Of a stretch of DNA of 50,681 nucleotides, positions 17,657 to 26,256 are shown in pieces. The position numbers and the translations under genes were made by a program. The notes under the pieces were generated by a model. That model did no database searches and was not told the origin of the DNA. It worked only from the letters and a program-made list of their open reading frames with translations. How positions within the stretch are numbered: the first letter of the stretch is position 1; the number at the start of each line of letters is the position of its first letter. The stretch spans positions 1 through 50,681 of the forward strand of contig CAYHOI010000003.1 in NCBI GenBank assembly GCA_964358175.1, in the 5' to 3' direction. Source of the stretch: CAYHOI01 sp964358175. GTDB lineage: Bacteria > Margulisbacteria > Riflemargulisbacteria > GWF2-35-9.

Positions 17657-17781
17657 CAGATTTTTCTCCCAATAATAGCGGTAGCAATAATGAGAAACAA
17701 AAAAACCGCTGGATTTAACAAGAACAAAATTACTACTACCCCTAATACAGAAATTAATGCTAACCGGCCAATTGTATACAC
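17656..17781 (-). CDS. 41-residue membrane peptide
   Basis: A GTG start at 17781, with AAAGGAG 8 nt upstream, opens a 41-codon frame ending in a TGA that overlaps the next ATG. The product is almost entirely hydrophobic: MYTIGRLALISVLGVVVILF, then LLNPAVFLFLIIATAIIG, and a basic end RKI. It would be one long or two short membrane helices around the NP break. The strong ribosome site and coupling make it likely real. No family recognised. Confidence 0.65.
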   Translation of the reverse strand: MYTIGRLALISVLGVVVILFLLNPAVFLFLIIATAIIGRKI

Positions 17782-17843
17782 GGTATTTCTCCTTTCTCTG
17801 ATAATTTGTTCTATGGGATACTATTCTTTAAAAACGACAAGAA

Positions 17844-17872
17844 TTGTCTTTTTCTGTATTTGAAAGTAGTAT
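17844..17872 (+). promoter_or_regulatory. promoter (leaderless) and inverted repeat before the WYL regulator
   Basis: TTGTCT (17844-17849) and TAGTAT (17867-17872) are 17 bp apart, and the ATG comes 6 nt later with no ribosome site, so the mRNA should begin at or next to the start codon. GACAA-GAA-TTGTC (17836-17848) overlaps the -35 and could be an operator for the regulator itself. Confidence 0.6.
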
Positions 17873-17878
17873 GGATAG

Positions 17879-18823
17879 ATGAATAAAAAAGATAGGCGTC
17901 TTCAGATGTTACTTGACATCCTTCATAAAACCGCCAGTGACTTCGTTCCAACAATATCTCTGGCTAAACACCTGAAAGTTTCCCAGAAATCCATTCAACG
18001 AGATATCAACGAACTCCGAAAATCTTTTGGCATCGTGATCCATCAAAAAAAAGATCGTGGCGTGTCGCTTTCAAAGAATGCACCCTTAAAACTACCTGTA
18101 ACGGGCGATATCATAGAGCTAACAAAGAGGGAACTCATCACGCTTGCGATAGCCCAGAACTATTATCAAAACAACGCACCCCACGTTTTCGAAGAGGAAT
18201 CGCTAAGCACCTTCTACAAGATAGTTGCCAGCCTTTCACCCGGACAGCAGGAAAGTTATAAACAGTATTGCGAGATGGTGTCTTTCGAATTTGCTGAGAA
18301 AATGATCGTCAAGGATAGCAAGAATCATGTTCTCGAAAGTCTCATCGAGGCCATTAAAGACAGGAAAGAGATTTCTTTTGTGTATCAGGCACGCTATTTG
18401 CTTCAAGATCGAGAAAAAGTCTCAGTTCCAATTCGGCGAAAGGTGAATCCGCTTCATCTTCGCTATGCCTTTGGGGGGTGGTATCTCGTCGGCTATTGCC
18501 ATGTTCGAAAAGAGAAGCGAACCTTCAATCTGAGCCAAATTGAGAAGCTTGAGTTCCTAGCAGAAGCCTTTTCAGAGGAGAAAGTCTTTAAGCATCAGGA
18601 GTACTTTGCAAAGAACACCAGAATAAGTTCTGATCTGTTTTCGATTACACAGTATCTCAAGGAACACGTTGCTTCAGTAAAGAACCATATCAAGCTACTC
18701 AGCGACAAAAACTACCATGCCCTCTATCAGATCGATGCCCCTGATTTTGTATTGATGTTTATGCCCTCCAGCTTTTGGTTTGGCGCTACAAGCCGATCAA
18801 CAGCTATACAGTATGGCATTTGA
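17879..18823 (+). CDS. WYL-domain transcriptional regulator fused to an RmuC fragment
   Basis: Residues 1-60 form an HTH_11 winged helix (LAKHLKVSQKSIQRDINELRKSFG). Residues about 150-240 are a WYL domain with KEISFVYQ, RRKVNPLHLRYAFGGWYLVGYC and RTFNLSQIEKLE. From about residue 259 the sequence changes to RmuC: KEHVASVKNHIKLLSDKNYHAL and APDFVLMFMP. The frame then leaves the RmuC reading at an extra T near 18774 and stops at 18823. So a WYL regulator lost its own C-terminal end and was joined to the tail of rmuC, probably by deletion. The regulatory part may still work. Ligand and targets are unknown. Confidence 0.75.
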   Translation: MNKKDRRLQMLLDILHKTASDFVPTISLAKHLKVSQKSIQRDINELRKSFGIVIHQKKDRGVSLSKNAPLKLPVTGDIIELTKRELITLAIAQNYYQNNAPHVFEEESLSTFYKIVASLSPGQQESYKQYCEMVSFEFAEKMIVKDSKNHVLESLIEAIKDRKEISFVYQARYLLQDREKVSVPIRRKVNPLHLRYAFGGWYLVGYCHVRKEKRTFNLSQIEKLEFLAEAFSEEKVFKHQEYFAKNTRISSDLFSITQYLKEHVASVKNHIKLLSDKNYHALYQIDAPDFVLMFMPSSFWFGATSRSTAIQYGI

Positions 18824-19160
18824 ATCAGGGGTTATCATTGTTAGCCCATTATCTTTATTAGCGACCCTCCGAACTATTTCGAGTGTTTGGAAAAAGGATT
18901 ACCAGAACAAGAATACTTTAGAGATTGCTCGGCAAGGGGGTGCTTTGTACGACAAGTTCGTTGCATTCGTTGAGGATATGCAAAGTATTGGGAAACAAAT
19001 TACAGGCACGAAAAAGGCTTATGATTCAGCAATGAATAAATTATCCGAGGGAAAAGGTGCCCTTATTACTAAAGCCAAATCGTTAAAGACTCTTGGGCTA
19101 ACGGTAACAAAGGCACTACCTCAAGAATTCTTAAACAACGATGAGGAGCGGTTGATTTAA
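18653..19160 (+). pseudogene. rmuC 3' remnant, frameshifted
   Basis: Homology to the C-terminal domain of RmuC (a nuclease-fold protein limiting DNA inversions) runs from KEHVASV in the WYL frame, shifts frame near 18770-18780, and continues as LALQADQQLYSMAFESGVII, VSPLSLLATLRTISSVW, GGALYDKFVAFVEDMQSIGK and AMNKLSEGKGALITKAKSLK to 19160. Two codons expected after MFMP (normally IE or VE) are missing and one T is extra. The long N-terminal coiled coil and core are gone, so this is a decayed gene. It ends overlapping the thiH stop by 4 nt. Confidence 0.8.
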
Positions 19161-20251
19161 AACACAGAAGACCAATCTTTTAGCACAGGAAAAAGCCCAT
19201 TTTCGGAAAGCATTTTTGAGACCTCAGCAAGGGAGCGGTGGTCCGAAATGTCAAATTGTGAAGAGGACACAATATCCGAATAACCGCCAGGATTTGTTTT
19301 TGATCCAGCACTTATCATCGTTATACCCGAGTGAATCAAGGTGTCCCGAAGAGAAGAGCTTTCTCTCGTTGATAAAACAAGATTGATGGTTGGCAGAAAA
19401 ATACGCACAGCACAAATTATTTGGTGTAGATCGTGGTCAGAAACAGGATAGCGCTGTTGATTCGCACGTAAACGAGGAAATGACATTGACAATTCGGCAC
19501 GCCAATATTTTTTTTGAAGATATACCATATGTAAAACACAAAGAGCGATATCTAAACGCCAATCAGAAAGACCAAGCAGACAACCAAGCCCCATTTTTTT
19601 AAAACCGGCACTGAGCGCACGATCCGCAGAATCAAGCCGATAGGTATAGTTGTTTTTTGGGCCATGTGGGTGAGCTTCGCCGTAAGCGCCCTCCTGGTAT
19701 GTTTCTTGATATAGAGATAATCCGCTGGCACCAGATGCGGCAAGGCGCGCATATTCTGGGGTATCGCAGGGGAAGATTTCAAGGGAGACTTGGTTGAAAT
19801 AGGTTTTGGCAAGACGAATACTTTTTTCAAGATAATCAGATCCCGCGACAAGAGGAGCCTCGCCAGTGAGAAGAAGAATGTGATCAAAGCCCAAAGAACG
19901 GAGGCATGAAAACCCCGCAGCTTGTTCTTCTGACGATAATGTCTTACGTTTTATGTGAAGATTTTCGTTAAAACCACAGTACGTACACTGGTTTGTACAC
20001 TCATTCGATAAGTAAAAAGGGACATATAGTTGCATGGTTTGACCAAATTGTTGGAGGGTCTTTTCATGAGCTTTTCTTTGAAGATAGGGAAGGAGAGGGC
20101 GTGCAGAGGGAGAAAGAAGGCGAGCGAACTGGTCAAACGGAAGAGTTTCCTGGTCAAGCAGTAAAAGCAGATCTTTTGGTTTAGAGTGATCATCATGCAC
20201 CATGTAGGGAAGTTTTGATCTGTCAACGGAGGAGAGAAAGGCTGAAAACAT
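19157..20251 (-). CDS. thiH: 2-iminoacetate synthase ThiH
   Basis: ThiH is a radical SAM tyrosine lyase producing dehydroglycine for the thiazole of thiamine. The 364-residue protein carries the cluster motif CTNQCTYC (Cys85, 89, 92), the GE motif region LLLTGEAP, and the family end FDISDHRSLAEVSKMLSENG, typical of the BATS-like C-terminal part. It is 3 nt downstream of thiG. ThiH rather than the oxygen-dependent ThiO implies an anaerobic or facultative route. Confidence 0.95.
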   Translation of the reverse strand: MFSAFLSSVDRSKLPYMVHDDHSKPKDLLLLLDQETLPFDQFARLLSPSARPLLPYLQRKAHEKTLQQFGQTMQLYVPFYLSNECTNQCTYCGFNENLHIKRKTLSSEEQAAGFSCLRSLGFDHILLLTGEAPLVAGSDYLEKSIRLAKTYFNQVSLEIFPCDTPEYARLAASGASGLSLYQETYQEGAYGEAHPHGPKNNYTYRLDSADRALSAGFKKMGLGCLLGLSDWRLDIALCVLHMVYLQKKYWRAELSMSFPRLRANQQRYPVSDHDLHQIICAVRIFLPTINLVLSTRESSSLRDTLIHSGITMISAGSKTNPGGYSDIVSSSQFDISDHRSLAEVSKMLSENGLFPVLKDWSSVF

Positions 20252-20254
20252 AGT

Positions 20255-21025
20255 TTAGCGAAGCACAAACTGAAGAGGACTGGAAGGGCTCGCGAAAGAA
20301 GAAGCTTGAGCCAAGCCGGATTCAAAGGCCATTCGACCACATTGTGTTGCGAGCATAAACGCCCGGGCAACGGTTGGGGGATCAGAGGCAGTTGCAATGG
20401 CCGTATTGACAAGAACCGCAGAGGCACCCAGCTCCATAGCAAGCGTAGCATGGGAAGGGGCACCTAGGCCGGCATCAATAACAACAGGAATAAGAGCCTG
20501 ATCAATAATAATTCGCAACATATCAAGCGAACGAAGCCCTTTATTTGAACCGATGGGAGAAGCCAGCGGCATAACAGCCGAAGCACCTGCGTCTTCAAGC
20601 TTTTTGGCAAGAATAGGATCCGGTTGTATATAGGGAAGGACAACAAAGCCTTCTTTTACAAGCTGCGTGGTGGCCTTTAACGTTTCTTCACCATCTGGAA
20701 GCAGGTAGACCGGATCGGGAATAACTTCTAGCTTAACCCAATTAGGCAGGCCCCCGGCACGAGCAAGACGAGCAAGTCGAATGGCCTCATCAGCGGAACG
20801 TGCACCGGAGGTATTGGGAAGAATGAGATAGTTTTTAGGATTTAATACCGATAAAATATGATCATCCGGTTGATTAAGATTAACCCGACGAAGAGCTACC
20901 GTAACCAGTTGAGTCTCGGAGGCATCGATAGCAGAACACATCAGCTCGGGAGAGGCAAACTTTCCAGTTCCCAGAAAAAGCCTCGAAGTGAAGGTGCGGT
21001 CGGCAATAACAAGGGGTTTTAACAT
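20255..21025 (-). CDS. thiG: thiazole synthase ThiG
   Basis: ThiG builds the thiazole phosphate from DXP, dehydroglycine and ThiS-thiocarboxylate. It is a TIM barrel; the Schiff-base lysine is Lys98 in NWVKLEVIPDP, and the phosphate-binding segments are VMPLASPIGSNKGL and VIDAGLGAPSHA. The ATG at 21025 gives the usual MLKPLVIADRTFTSRLFLGTG start; a TTG at 21049 overlapping dus would add 8 residues. No thiS or thiF is nearby. The substrate DXP is also used by dxr at 39025 in this window. Confidence 0.95.
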   Translation of the reverse strand: MLKPLVIADRTFTSRLFLGTGKFASPELMCSAIDASETQLVTVALRRVNLNQPDDHILSVLNPKNYLILPNTSGARSADEAIRLARLARAGGLPNWVKLEVIPDPVYLLPDGEETLKATTQLVKEGFVVLPYIQPDPILAKKLEDAGASAVMPLASPIGSNKGLRSLDMLRIIIDQALIPVVIDAGLGAPSHATLAMELGASAVLVNTAIATASDPPTVARAFMLATQCGRMAFESGLAQASSFASPSSPLQFVLR

Positions 21026-21045
21026 TCCAGTGCATTGTATCGACT

Positions 21046-21975
21046 TCAAGTTTGGAATTCAAGGTCAATAAAGCGAACAAAATCAGCCTGACAGGAAAAT
21101 TCATTTCCGAGAAGGCGTAGCTCACGGGCACGGGGATGTCCCTTTAGGTATTTTGCGATGTACTTTCGAAAATGATGGGCAGCTTTTTTTTCAGGATAAT
21201 AAGCACATAAAAGTTCAAAGTGACGACAAAGTGTCTCTCGAAGAGCTGGGTTAGGGCTTTGATGAAAATCAGAGATAAGCCAAGGGTTTCCAATGAGTGC
21301 ACGCCCAACCATCACAAACTGGATAGGATAGGAGCGAAGCTTTTCTTTTATTTGCTCAGAGGCTTTAACATCTCCAGATCCAATAATGGGAAGTGAGGTA
21401 TGAGAACGTAAAGCATTAAACTTTGACCAATCGGCTGTGCCTGTGAATAGCTGGGTTGCGTACCGCGGATGAAGGCAAATTGCATCAACGCCCTCGTCTT
21501 GCGCCAATTGGGCTAAATCGATAAAATTTTCCTCAAGAGAAGACCACCCTAATCGACATTTAAGTGTTAAGGGTATGGAGAGAACGCGGCGGAGTGCTCG
21601 CAGAACTTTTTTGACAAGCGTGAGATCTCTTTGTAAAGCAGCACCGGCACCCTGTTTAAGGACTTTTTTGACAGAGCATCCCATATTAATGTCAATGATG
21701 TCTGCGCCAAGTGAGGCATAATGTGCGGCTGCGTAAGCAAAAGCTTCTGGTGAGCGACCGAAAAGCTGAACAGATACAGGGTGCTCGTCTTTAACAAACG
21801 AGAAGTTTAGGGAAGCAGGAATGCCTTGTTGAATGGCCACTGCTGAAAGCATTTCTGTGTAGGTAAGTTCTGCACCAAAATCTCTGGCAAGTTGTCGAAA
21901 GGGGAAGTCTGAAATTCCACAAAGAGGGGCAACAACGATGGGTGAAGTAAATGAGAGATCTCCAATATTAGGCAT
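21046..21975 (-). CDS. dus: tRNA-dihydrouridine synthase
   Basis: This flavoprotein reduces specific uridines in tRNA. The TIM barrel begins SPIVVAPLCGISDFPFR, the catalytic Cys100 is in DINMGCSVKKVLKQGAGAAL, and the FMN site shows KCRLGW and IGSGDVK. The 309-residue length is normal. ATG 21975 overlaps the parB stop by 8 nt; an ATG at 22011 is possible but would overlap more. The exact Dus subfamily cannot be told from sequence alone. Confidence 0.93.
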   Translation of the reverse strand: MPNIGDLSFTSPIVVAPLCGISDFPFRQLARDFGAELTYTEMLSAVAIQQGIPASLNFSFVKDEHPVSVQLFGRSPEAFAYAAAHYASLGADIIDINMGCSVKKVLKQGAGAALQRDLTLVKKVLRALRRVLSIPLTLKCRLGWSSLEENFIDLAQLAQDEGVDAICLHPRYATQLFTGTADWSKFNALRSHTSLPIIGSGDVKASEQIKEKLRSYPIQFVMVGRALIGNPWLISDFHQSPNPALRETLCRHFELLCAYYPEKKAAHHFRKYIAKYLKGHPRARELRLLGNEFSCQADFVRFIDLEFQT

Positions 21976-22795
21976 TTGAAAGCCAAGCGATAATTCGGCG
22001 ATAGTCCTCATCTGTCGAAAAAGGAATCATAAAATGACCTTTTTTGCCCTTTTTGTGACAAAAAGTTGGGAAAGGACAATTTGAAACAAGAGATTTTGTT
22101 TCTTCATGAAGGGCAGTTTTTGGTTGGGGGTGAGCGGGAAGACGTTCGGCATCACGGACGGTCAAGTTTTTATCTAGAATAATATGCAGAAGCCTGGTTT
22201 GCGTTTCATGATCTTTAAAGCGAAGGAGTGTTCGAGCATGTCCTTCAGAGATTTTACTGTGAAAAAGGGCTTCTTTTGTTGGATCACTGAGCTCAAGAAG
22301 GCGAAGAGTGTTGGCCACAGAAGATCGGCTTTTTCCAACAGCTGTAGAGAGCTGTTGTTGTGTGTATCTATATTCTTTCATGATGTTGTCATAGGCCATG
22401 GCTACTTCAATGGGGTTGATATCTTCGCGTTGAATATTTTCAAGAAGAGATAAAAGCATGCTTTGTTGATCTGACACATCGACTTTTACGAGTGCTGGGA
22501 TTTTATCATAACCTAAAAGGGAAACCGCGCGAAATCGTCTTTCCCCTGAAATTAATTCATATAGTCCGGACGTTTTTTGGCGAACGACGATGGGTTGAAT
22601 AAGGCCATTAGCCTTGATGGAGTCTGCGAGCTCATGGAGTGTATCATCAGAAAAGAGCTGGCGAGGCTGATATTTATTTTTTTCAATGGATTTAATCAGA
22701 ATGTCTTTTAGCGTTGTGATCTCTTGCTCTTGGACATCAATATTGCGATAGTCAGGGATAAGTGCGGCAAGACCGCGACCAAGTTTGCTAGCCAT
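21968..22795 (-). CDS. parB: chromosome partitioning protein ParB (Spo0J)
   Basis: ParB is a CTP-dependent clamp that loads at parS and spreads. The 275 residues show MASKLGRGLAALIP, the CTP-binding arginine motif GERRFR (84-89), and a helix-turn-helix around QQLSTAVGKSRSSVANTLRLLEL. The C-terminal dimer domain is short. Its targets, two perfect parS sites, are 1.4-1.6 kb upstream at 24219 and 24361. The start overlaps parA by 8 nt. Confidence 0.97.
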   Translation of the reverse strand: MASKLGRGLAALIPDYRNIDVQEQEITTLKDILIKSIEKNKYQPRQLFSDDTLHELADSIKANGLIQPIVVRQKTSGLYELISGERRFRAVSLLGYDKIPALVKVDVSDQQSMLLSLLENIQREDINPIEVAMAYDNIMKEYRYTQQQLSTAVGKSRSSVANTLRLLELSDPTKEALFHSKISEGHARTLLRFKDHETQTRLLHIILDKNLTVRDAERLPAHPQPKTALHEETKSLVSNCPFPTFCHKKGKKGHFMIPFSTDEDYRRIIAWLSNA

Positions 22796-23546
22796 GGAAA
22801 ATCTCCTTTACCAAGCTTTTATAAGCTTTTGCACCTTTAGATTTTTTATCATATACCGTTATGGGGACGCCAAAGCTGGGTGCTTCGCTCAGACGTACAT
22901 TACGGGGAATGACGGTCTCAAAAACCTTTTCTTTAAAAAATTCACGTGCTTCATTTTCAACTTGCCGACTTAGAGAAACACGTTTATCAAACATGGTAAC
23001 GATGATACCTTTCAGTTGAAGGTTTGGATTCAAAGCTTTTTTAACCATCTCAATGGTTTCTGTGAGGCGAGCAAGGCCTTCTAATGCGTAGTATTCGGAT
23101 TGAACGGGAATAAGTACGAAGTGGCTTGCCGTAAGGGCATTAATGGTAAGGAGACCCAATGATGGTGGGCAGTCAATTATAATATATTCAAACTGTTCAG
23201 AGCTTTTTTCTAAACAGCGCAAAAGAAACCGTTCACGGTTGAGCTGGGATACCAGCTCAATTTCAGCACCAGCTAAATCTTTTGAGGAAGGAAGAATGGA
23301 GAGGTTCGAAATAAGGGTGGGGTAAACTGCTTTTTGAAGTTCGACTTTGCCAATAAGCGCATCGTAGACAGTATAGCTAAATCGACTATCATAAAGACCA
23401 AGGCCACTGGTAGCATTCGCTTGAGGGTCAAGGTCTACCAACAATGTGCGGTGACCTCTTTTGGCCAGAATGGAAGAGATGCTCACTGCTGTTGTTGTTT
23501 TGCCAACGCCACCCTTCTGATTAACGATACTATAGATTTGGCTCAT
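22788..23546 (-). CDS. parA: chromosome partitioning ATPase ParA (Soj)
   Basis: The 252-residue protein has the deviant Walker A KGGVGKTTT (11-19), VDLDPQANATSGLG, and IIDCPPSLGLLTINAL (Walker B). ParA binds DNA with ATP and moves ParB-parS complexes; Soj also regulates DnaA. AAGGAGG precedes the ATG, which overlaps the rsmG stop by 4 nt. No N-terminal helix-turn-helix is present, so it is the chromosomal Soj type. Confidence 0.97.
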   Translation of the reverse strand: MSQIYSIVNQKGGVGKTTTAVSISSILAKRGHRTLLVDLDPQANATSGLGLYDSRFSYTVYDALIGKVELQKAVYPTLISNLSILPSSKDLAGAEIELVSQLNRERFLLRCLEKSSEQFEYIIIDCPPSLGLLTINALTASHFVLIPVQSEYYALEGLARLTETIEMVKKALNPNLQLKGIIVTMFDKRVSLSRQVENEAREFFKEKVFETVIPRNVRLSEAPSFGVPITVYDKKSKGAKAYKSLVKEIFHG

Positions 23547-24235
23547 GCTAATAACCTCCTTGATAATGGATTTTTCTGCGCTAAACCGGTTCGCCTTGGT
23601 AGAAAAATGGAAGAGGGTGATGTTTTTTGAACCTCGATGATATACCGGGTGGCCCCGGAAAGCGTATACTCGAAAGGATTCTTGATAATAAACCCAAGTG
23701 ATGATTCTACAGAGCCGGCAATGCCAAGCTCATCCTCAAGATCTTGGCTCTTCATTGCCAGAAGAACCCCGCCTTTTCGCAGAAGGGGATGCGCGAGCTC
23801 CATTAAGATGTCAAGTCGAGCTACTGAGCGCGCAAAAACCAAGTCAAATTGATTGCTGTGAGCTAATGCAAAGGACTCAAGTCGTTCACAAACAGGGAAA
23901 GCGTTATCAAGTTTAAGGAGCCGTATAGCCTCGCTCACGAATTGAATCTTTTTCATGGTTGAATCCAGAAGAAGCACATTCTTGTCAGCAAGCTCAGCCG
24001 CTACGATTAGCCCTGGGAATCCAGCCCCCGTGCCCATATCAAGAAGGCGTTGAGACGAGGGGTGATGAGTGAAAATATAAGAGGAAAGCACCTGGCTATC
24101 CTCGATATGTTTGACCTGAATCGCATCTGGCGAGCGGATTGCCGTAAGGCCGCAGGTCTGATTGCGCAAGACAAGCAGTTCTATTAAGGCAGAATAGTCA
24201 GGCAGGGAATCGCTAGAATGTTTCACGTGAAACAT
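23543..24235 (-). CDS. rsmG: 16S rRNA (guanine527-N7)-methyltransferase RsmG
   Basis: RsmG methylates N7 of G527 in the 530 loop. The SAM-binding motif is LLDMGTGAGFPGL and the end PRRTGLAQKNPLSRRLL is family-typical. The ATG at 24235 gives MFHVKHSS; codons 1-6 lie within a parS site. A TTG at 24247 would add four residues. The 230-residue length is usual. It heads the rsmG-parA-parB-dus-thiG-thiH run. Confidence 0.96.
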   Translation of the reverse strand: MFHVKHSSDSLPDYSALIELLVLRNQTCGLTAIRSPDAIQVKHIEDSQVLSSYIFTHHPSSQRLLDMGTGAGFPGLIVAAELADKNVLLLDSTMKKIQFVSEAIRLLKLDNAFPVCERLESFALAHSNQFDLVFARSVARLDILMELAHPLLRKGGVLLAMKSQDLEDELGIAGSVESSLGFIIKNPFEYTLSGATRYIIEVQKTSPSSIFLPRRTGLAQKNPLSRRLLA

Positions 24236-24240
24236 TCTAG
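24213..24240. promoter_or_regulatory. parS: parS site 1 in the rsmG start
   Basis: TGTTTCACGTGAAACA at 24219-24234 is the exact universal parS consensus. The symmetry extends six more bases on each side (CTAGAA...TTCTAG), making a perfect 28-bp palindrome. It overlaps the rsmG start codon and encodes MFHVKH. Confidence 0.95.
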
Positions 24241-24360
24241 CATACAAAAATTATCGACAACAGTGATGCGCCAAGCAGTTTCTCGTCGAAAGGGGCGTCT
24301 AATATAGTGGCGAGAAGAGTTGTTTTCGCATGTCTTCTTTGGGGTTGCTCGTGGGGTGAT

Positions 24361-24376
24361 TGTTTCACGTGAAACA
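24361..24376. promoter_or_regulatory. parS: parS site 2
   Basis: A second exact TGTTTCACGTGAAACA lies 142 bp from the first, in the rsmG-nadE intergenic region (24236-24480). That gap otherwise shows only the nadE ribosome site AAGGGAGG (24464-24471). Confidence 0.95.
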
Positions 24377-24480
24377 ATTCCGGGAGGTTAGTGGGTGGTG
24401 GGGGCTGTTTTGGAAAGCAATAAATGGTGTTAATATGGGGCTGGGTAGATTGTGTGTGCTGCTAAGGGAGGCAGGAGTTC

Positions 24481-26256
24481 ATGAAGATTGGCTTGTGTCA
24501 GTTCAATGCTGTGGTCGGGAATCCTCGGTATAATGTAAAAAGAATGGTTGAGCGAATGCGCCAGGCAAGCGAGAGGGGGTGGGCTGTAATCCTCTTTGGC
24601 GAGTTGGCTTTGTCGGGGTATTATTCTCAGGACTTGTTTTTTAACGAAGAATACATCGATGAGGTTAATCGTGCCTGGCTAAGCTTAAAGGAGGAGTCGG
24701 ATCGCCTGGGAATAGCGGTTGGCACAGGGATGCCGAGAAGAAATGCCAGCGAAAAAGGGGGCTGCAAACATCTTTATAATTCATTTTGTTTTTACTGGCC
24801 TGGGAAAACGGAATTTACCCAGGACAAGGTCTGTTTGCCTACTTATGCGGAGTTTGATGAAGCACGCTGGTTTCAGGCTGGATCTTTACAAAACGTTCAA
24901 GCAAGAGTCTTTGGTTCGTATAGGGTGGGGTTTTTGATTTGTGAAGATGGCTGGAATAATAAGGAGGGCGTGCTTGATTCTCCCTATCGCCTTTATTCTG
25001 AGGATCCTGTTGAGAGTCTTGTGCAGCAAGGGGTAAATGTTATCGTTAACATTTCTGCCAGCCCTGATTACTTGGGGAAACAAATTCGTCGAATGGAAAT
25101 GAATCAACGAATAGCCAAGAGCTATAAGATGCCAATTGTTTTTTTAAATGTGGTGGGGGCACAAGATGAGCTTGTGTTTGGTGGTCAAAGTTTTGCAATA
25201 AATGCTTTAGGTGAACCCATATTGAGAATGAAAAGATGTGAGGAGGATCTTCAGCTAATCGATCTTGAAAAGATGGGTCAACGTAGAAAGAGAGCCGTAT
25301 TTCCAGAGCCGGTTATGCCAATGGCTGAATTAGATGATTTTTTGGGGCTATATTTGAAGGATTATTTGAGGAAAAGTGGGTGTGAGCTTTCGAAGGTTAT
25401 TTTAGGGCTGTCGGGGGGGAAAGATTCAACTGCTGTTGCAGCAATTCTTGCTAGGCATCTAGGTGCCGATCGAGTAATCGGTGTGATGATGCCCTACAAA
25501 AGAGGCCTGTATACCCAAGAGATATCAAGGCACTTGGCAAAAGAGTTGGCTGAGAGCTTGTGTATAACGCTGCGAGAGGTGTCCATTGATGATGAAGTTG
25601 CCTCATTAATGGAGAAATTAGGTGTAAAGAAGGATACGATTGCACACCAGAATCTACAAGCACGAGTTCGAGCGATTATTCTCTGGGGGATTGCAAACAA
25701 TGAAAATGCGTTGGTAATAAATACAACAAATTTTTCTGAAGCGGCAATGGGTTATGGGACTATTGGGGGTGATTTGCTGGGGTTACCCCTGATTGCGTCT
25801 CTTCCTGCAACAATTATCATTGACTACTTAAAGTGGTTACAGCGCGAGGGAGTGCCTGCGATTACTGATGAAATGATTAATCGTGAACCTTCAGCAGAGC
25901 TCATTCCGGGTCAACTAGATGCGAATGAACTTGGCGAGTATGCATATATTGACCCCCTCATTGAGTCTCTTAGAATGAATTTTGGCGATATACGCAAGGT
26001 TGCCAGTCAAATTTTAGATCCATCGAAGAAAGAGTACGGCTGCTATCATGAGAGTGAAGCAGCTCGTCTCCATTTTTTTGAGCGGCTATCCTTCTTGGCT
26101 AAAAAATTATTGGTGAACACGGAATTTAAGAGGTGGTATTATCATAAAACACCACAATTAATGCCATATAGTTGGCTGAGATGGAAGTGGCCGGTTGCCA
26201 ACGCGTATATGAAAATTGAGGAGTTGGTGGCTCAAGTAAAAAAAGAGATGACCTAG
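24481..26256 (+). CDS. nadE: glutamine-dependent NAD+ synthetase
   Basis: The 591-residue enzyme amidates nicotinate adenine dinucleotide using glutamine. The N-terminal nitrilase-type glutaminase has the Glu41-Lys116-Cys154 triad (LFGELALSGYY, DKVCLPTYAEF, LICEDGWN). The C-terminal ATP pyrophosphatase domain has LSGGKDSTA (310-318) and NTTNFSEAAMGYGT. AAGGGAGG lies 9 nt before the ATG. It converges with mnmG, overlapping by 4 nt. Confidence 0.97.
   Translation: MKIGLCQFNAVVGNPRYNVKRMVERMRQASERGWAVILFGELALSGYYSQDLFFNEEYIDEVNRAWLSLKEESDRLGIAVGTGMPRRNASEKGGCKHLYNSFCFYWPGKTEFTQDKVCLPTYAEFDEARWFQAGSLQNVQARVFGSYRVGFLICEDGWNNKEGVLDSPYRLYSEDPVESLVQQGVNVIVNISASPDYLGKQIRRMEMNQRIAKSYKMPIVFLNVVGAQDELVFGGQSFAINALGEPILRMKRCEEDLQLIDLEKMGQRRKRAVFPEPVMPMAELDDFLGLYLKDYLRKSGCELSKVILGLSGGKDSTAVAAILARHLGADRVIGVMMPYKRGLYTQEISRHLAKELAESLCITLREVSIDDEVASLMEKLGVKKDTIAHQNLQARVRAIILWGIANNENALVINTTNFSEAAMGYGTIGGDLLGLPLIASLPATIIIDYLKWLQREGVPAITDEMINREPSAELIPGQLDANELGEYAYIDPLIESLRMNFGDIRKVASQILDPSKKEYGCYHESEAARLHFFERLSFLAKKLLVNTEFKRWYYHKTPQLMPYSWLRWKWPVANAYMKIEELVAQVKKEMT

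Noticed and set aside
15420..23560. Shared 13-mer AGGAGGTTATTAG in the dnaN and parA leaders, suggesting common control
   Set aside because: Most of the match is the ribosome site itself; the few extra bases can be chance.
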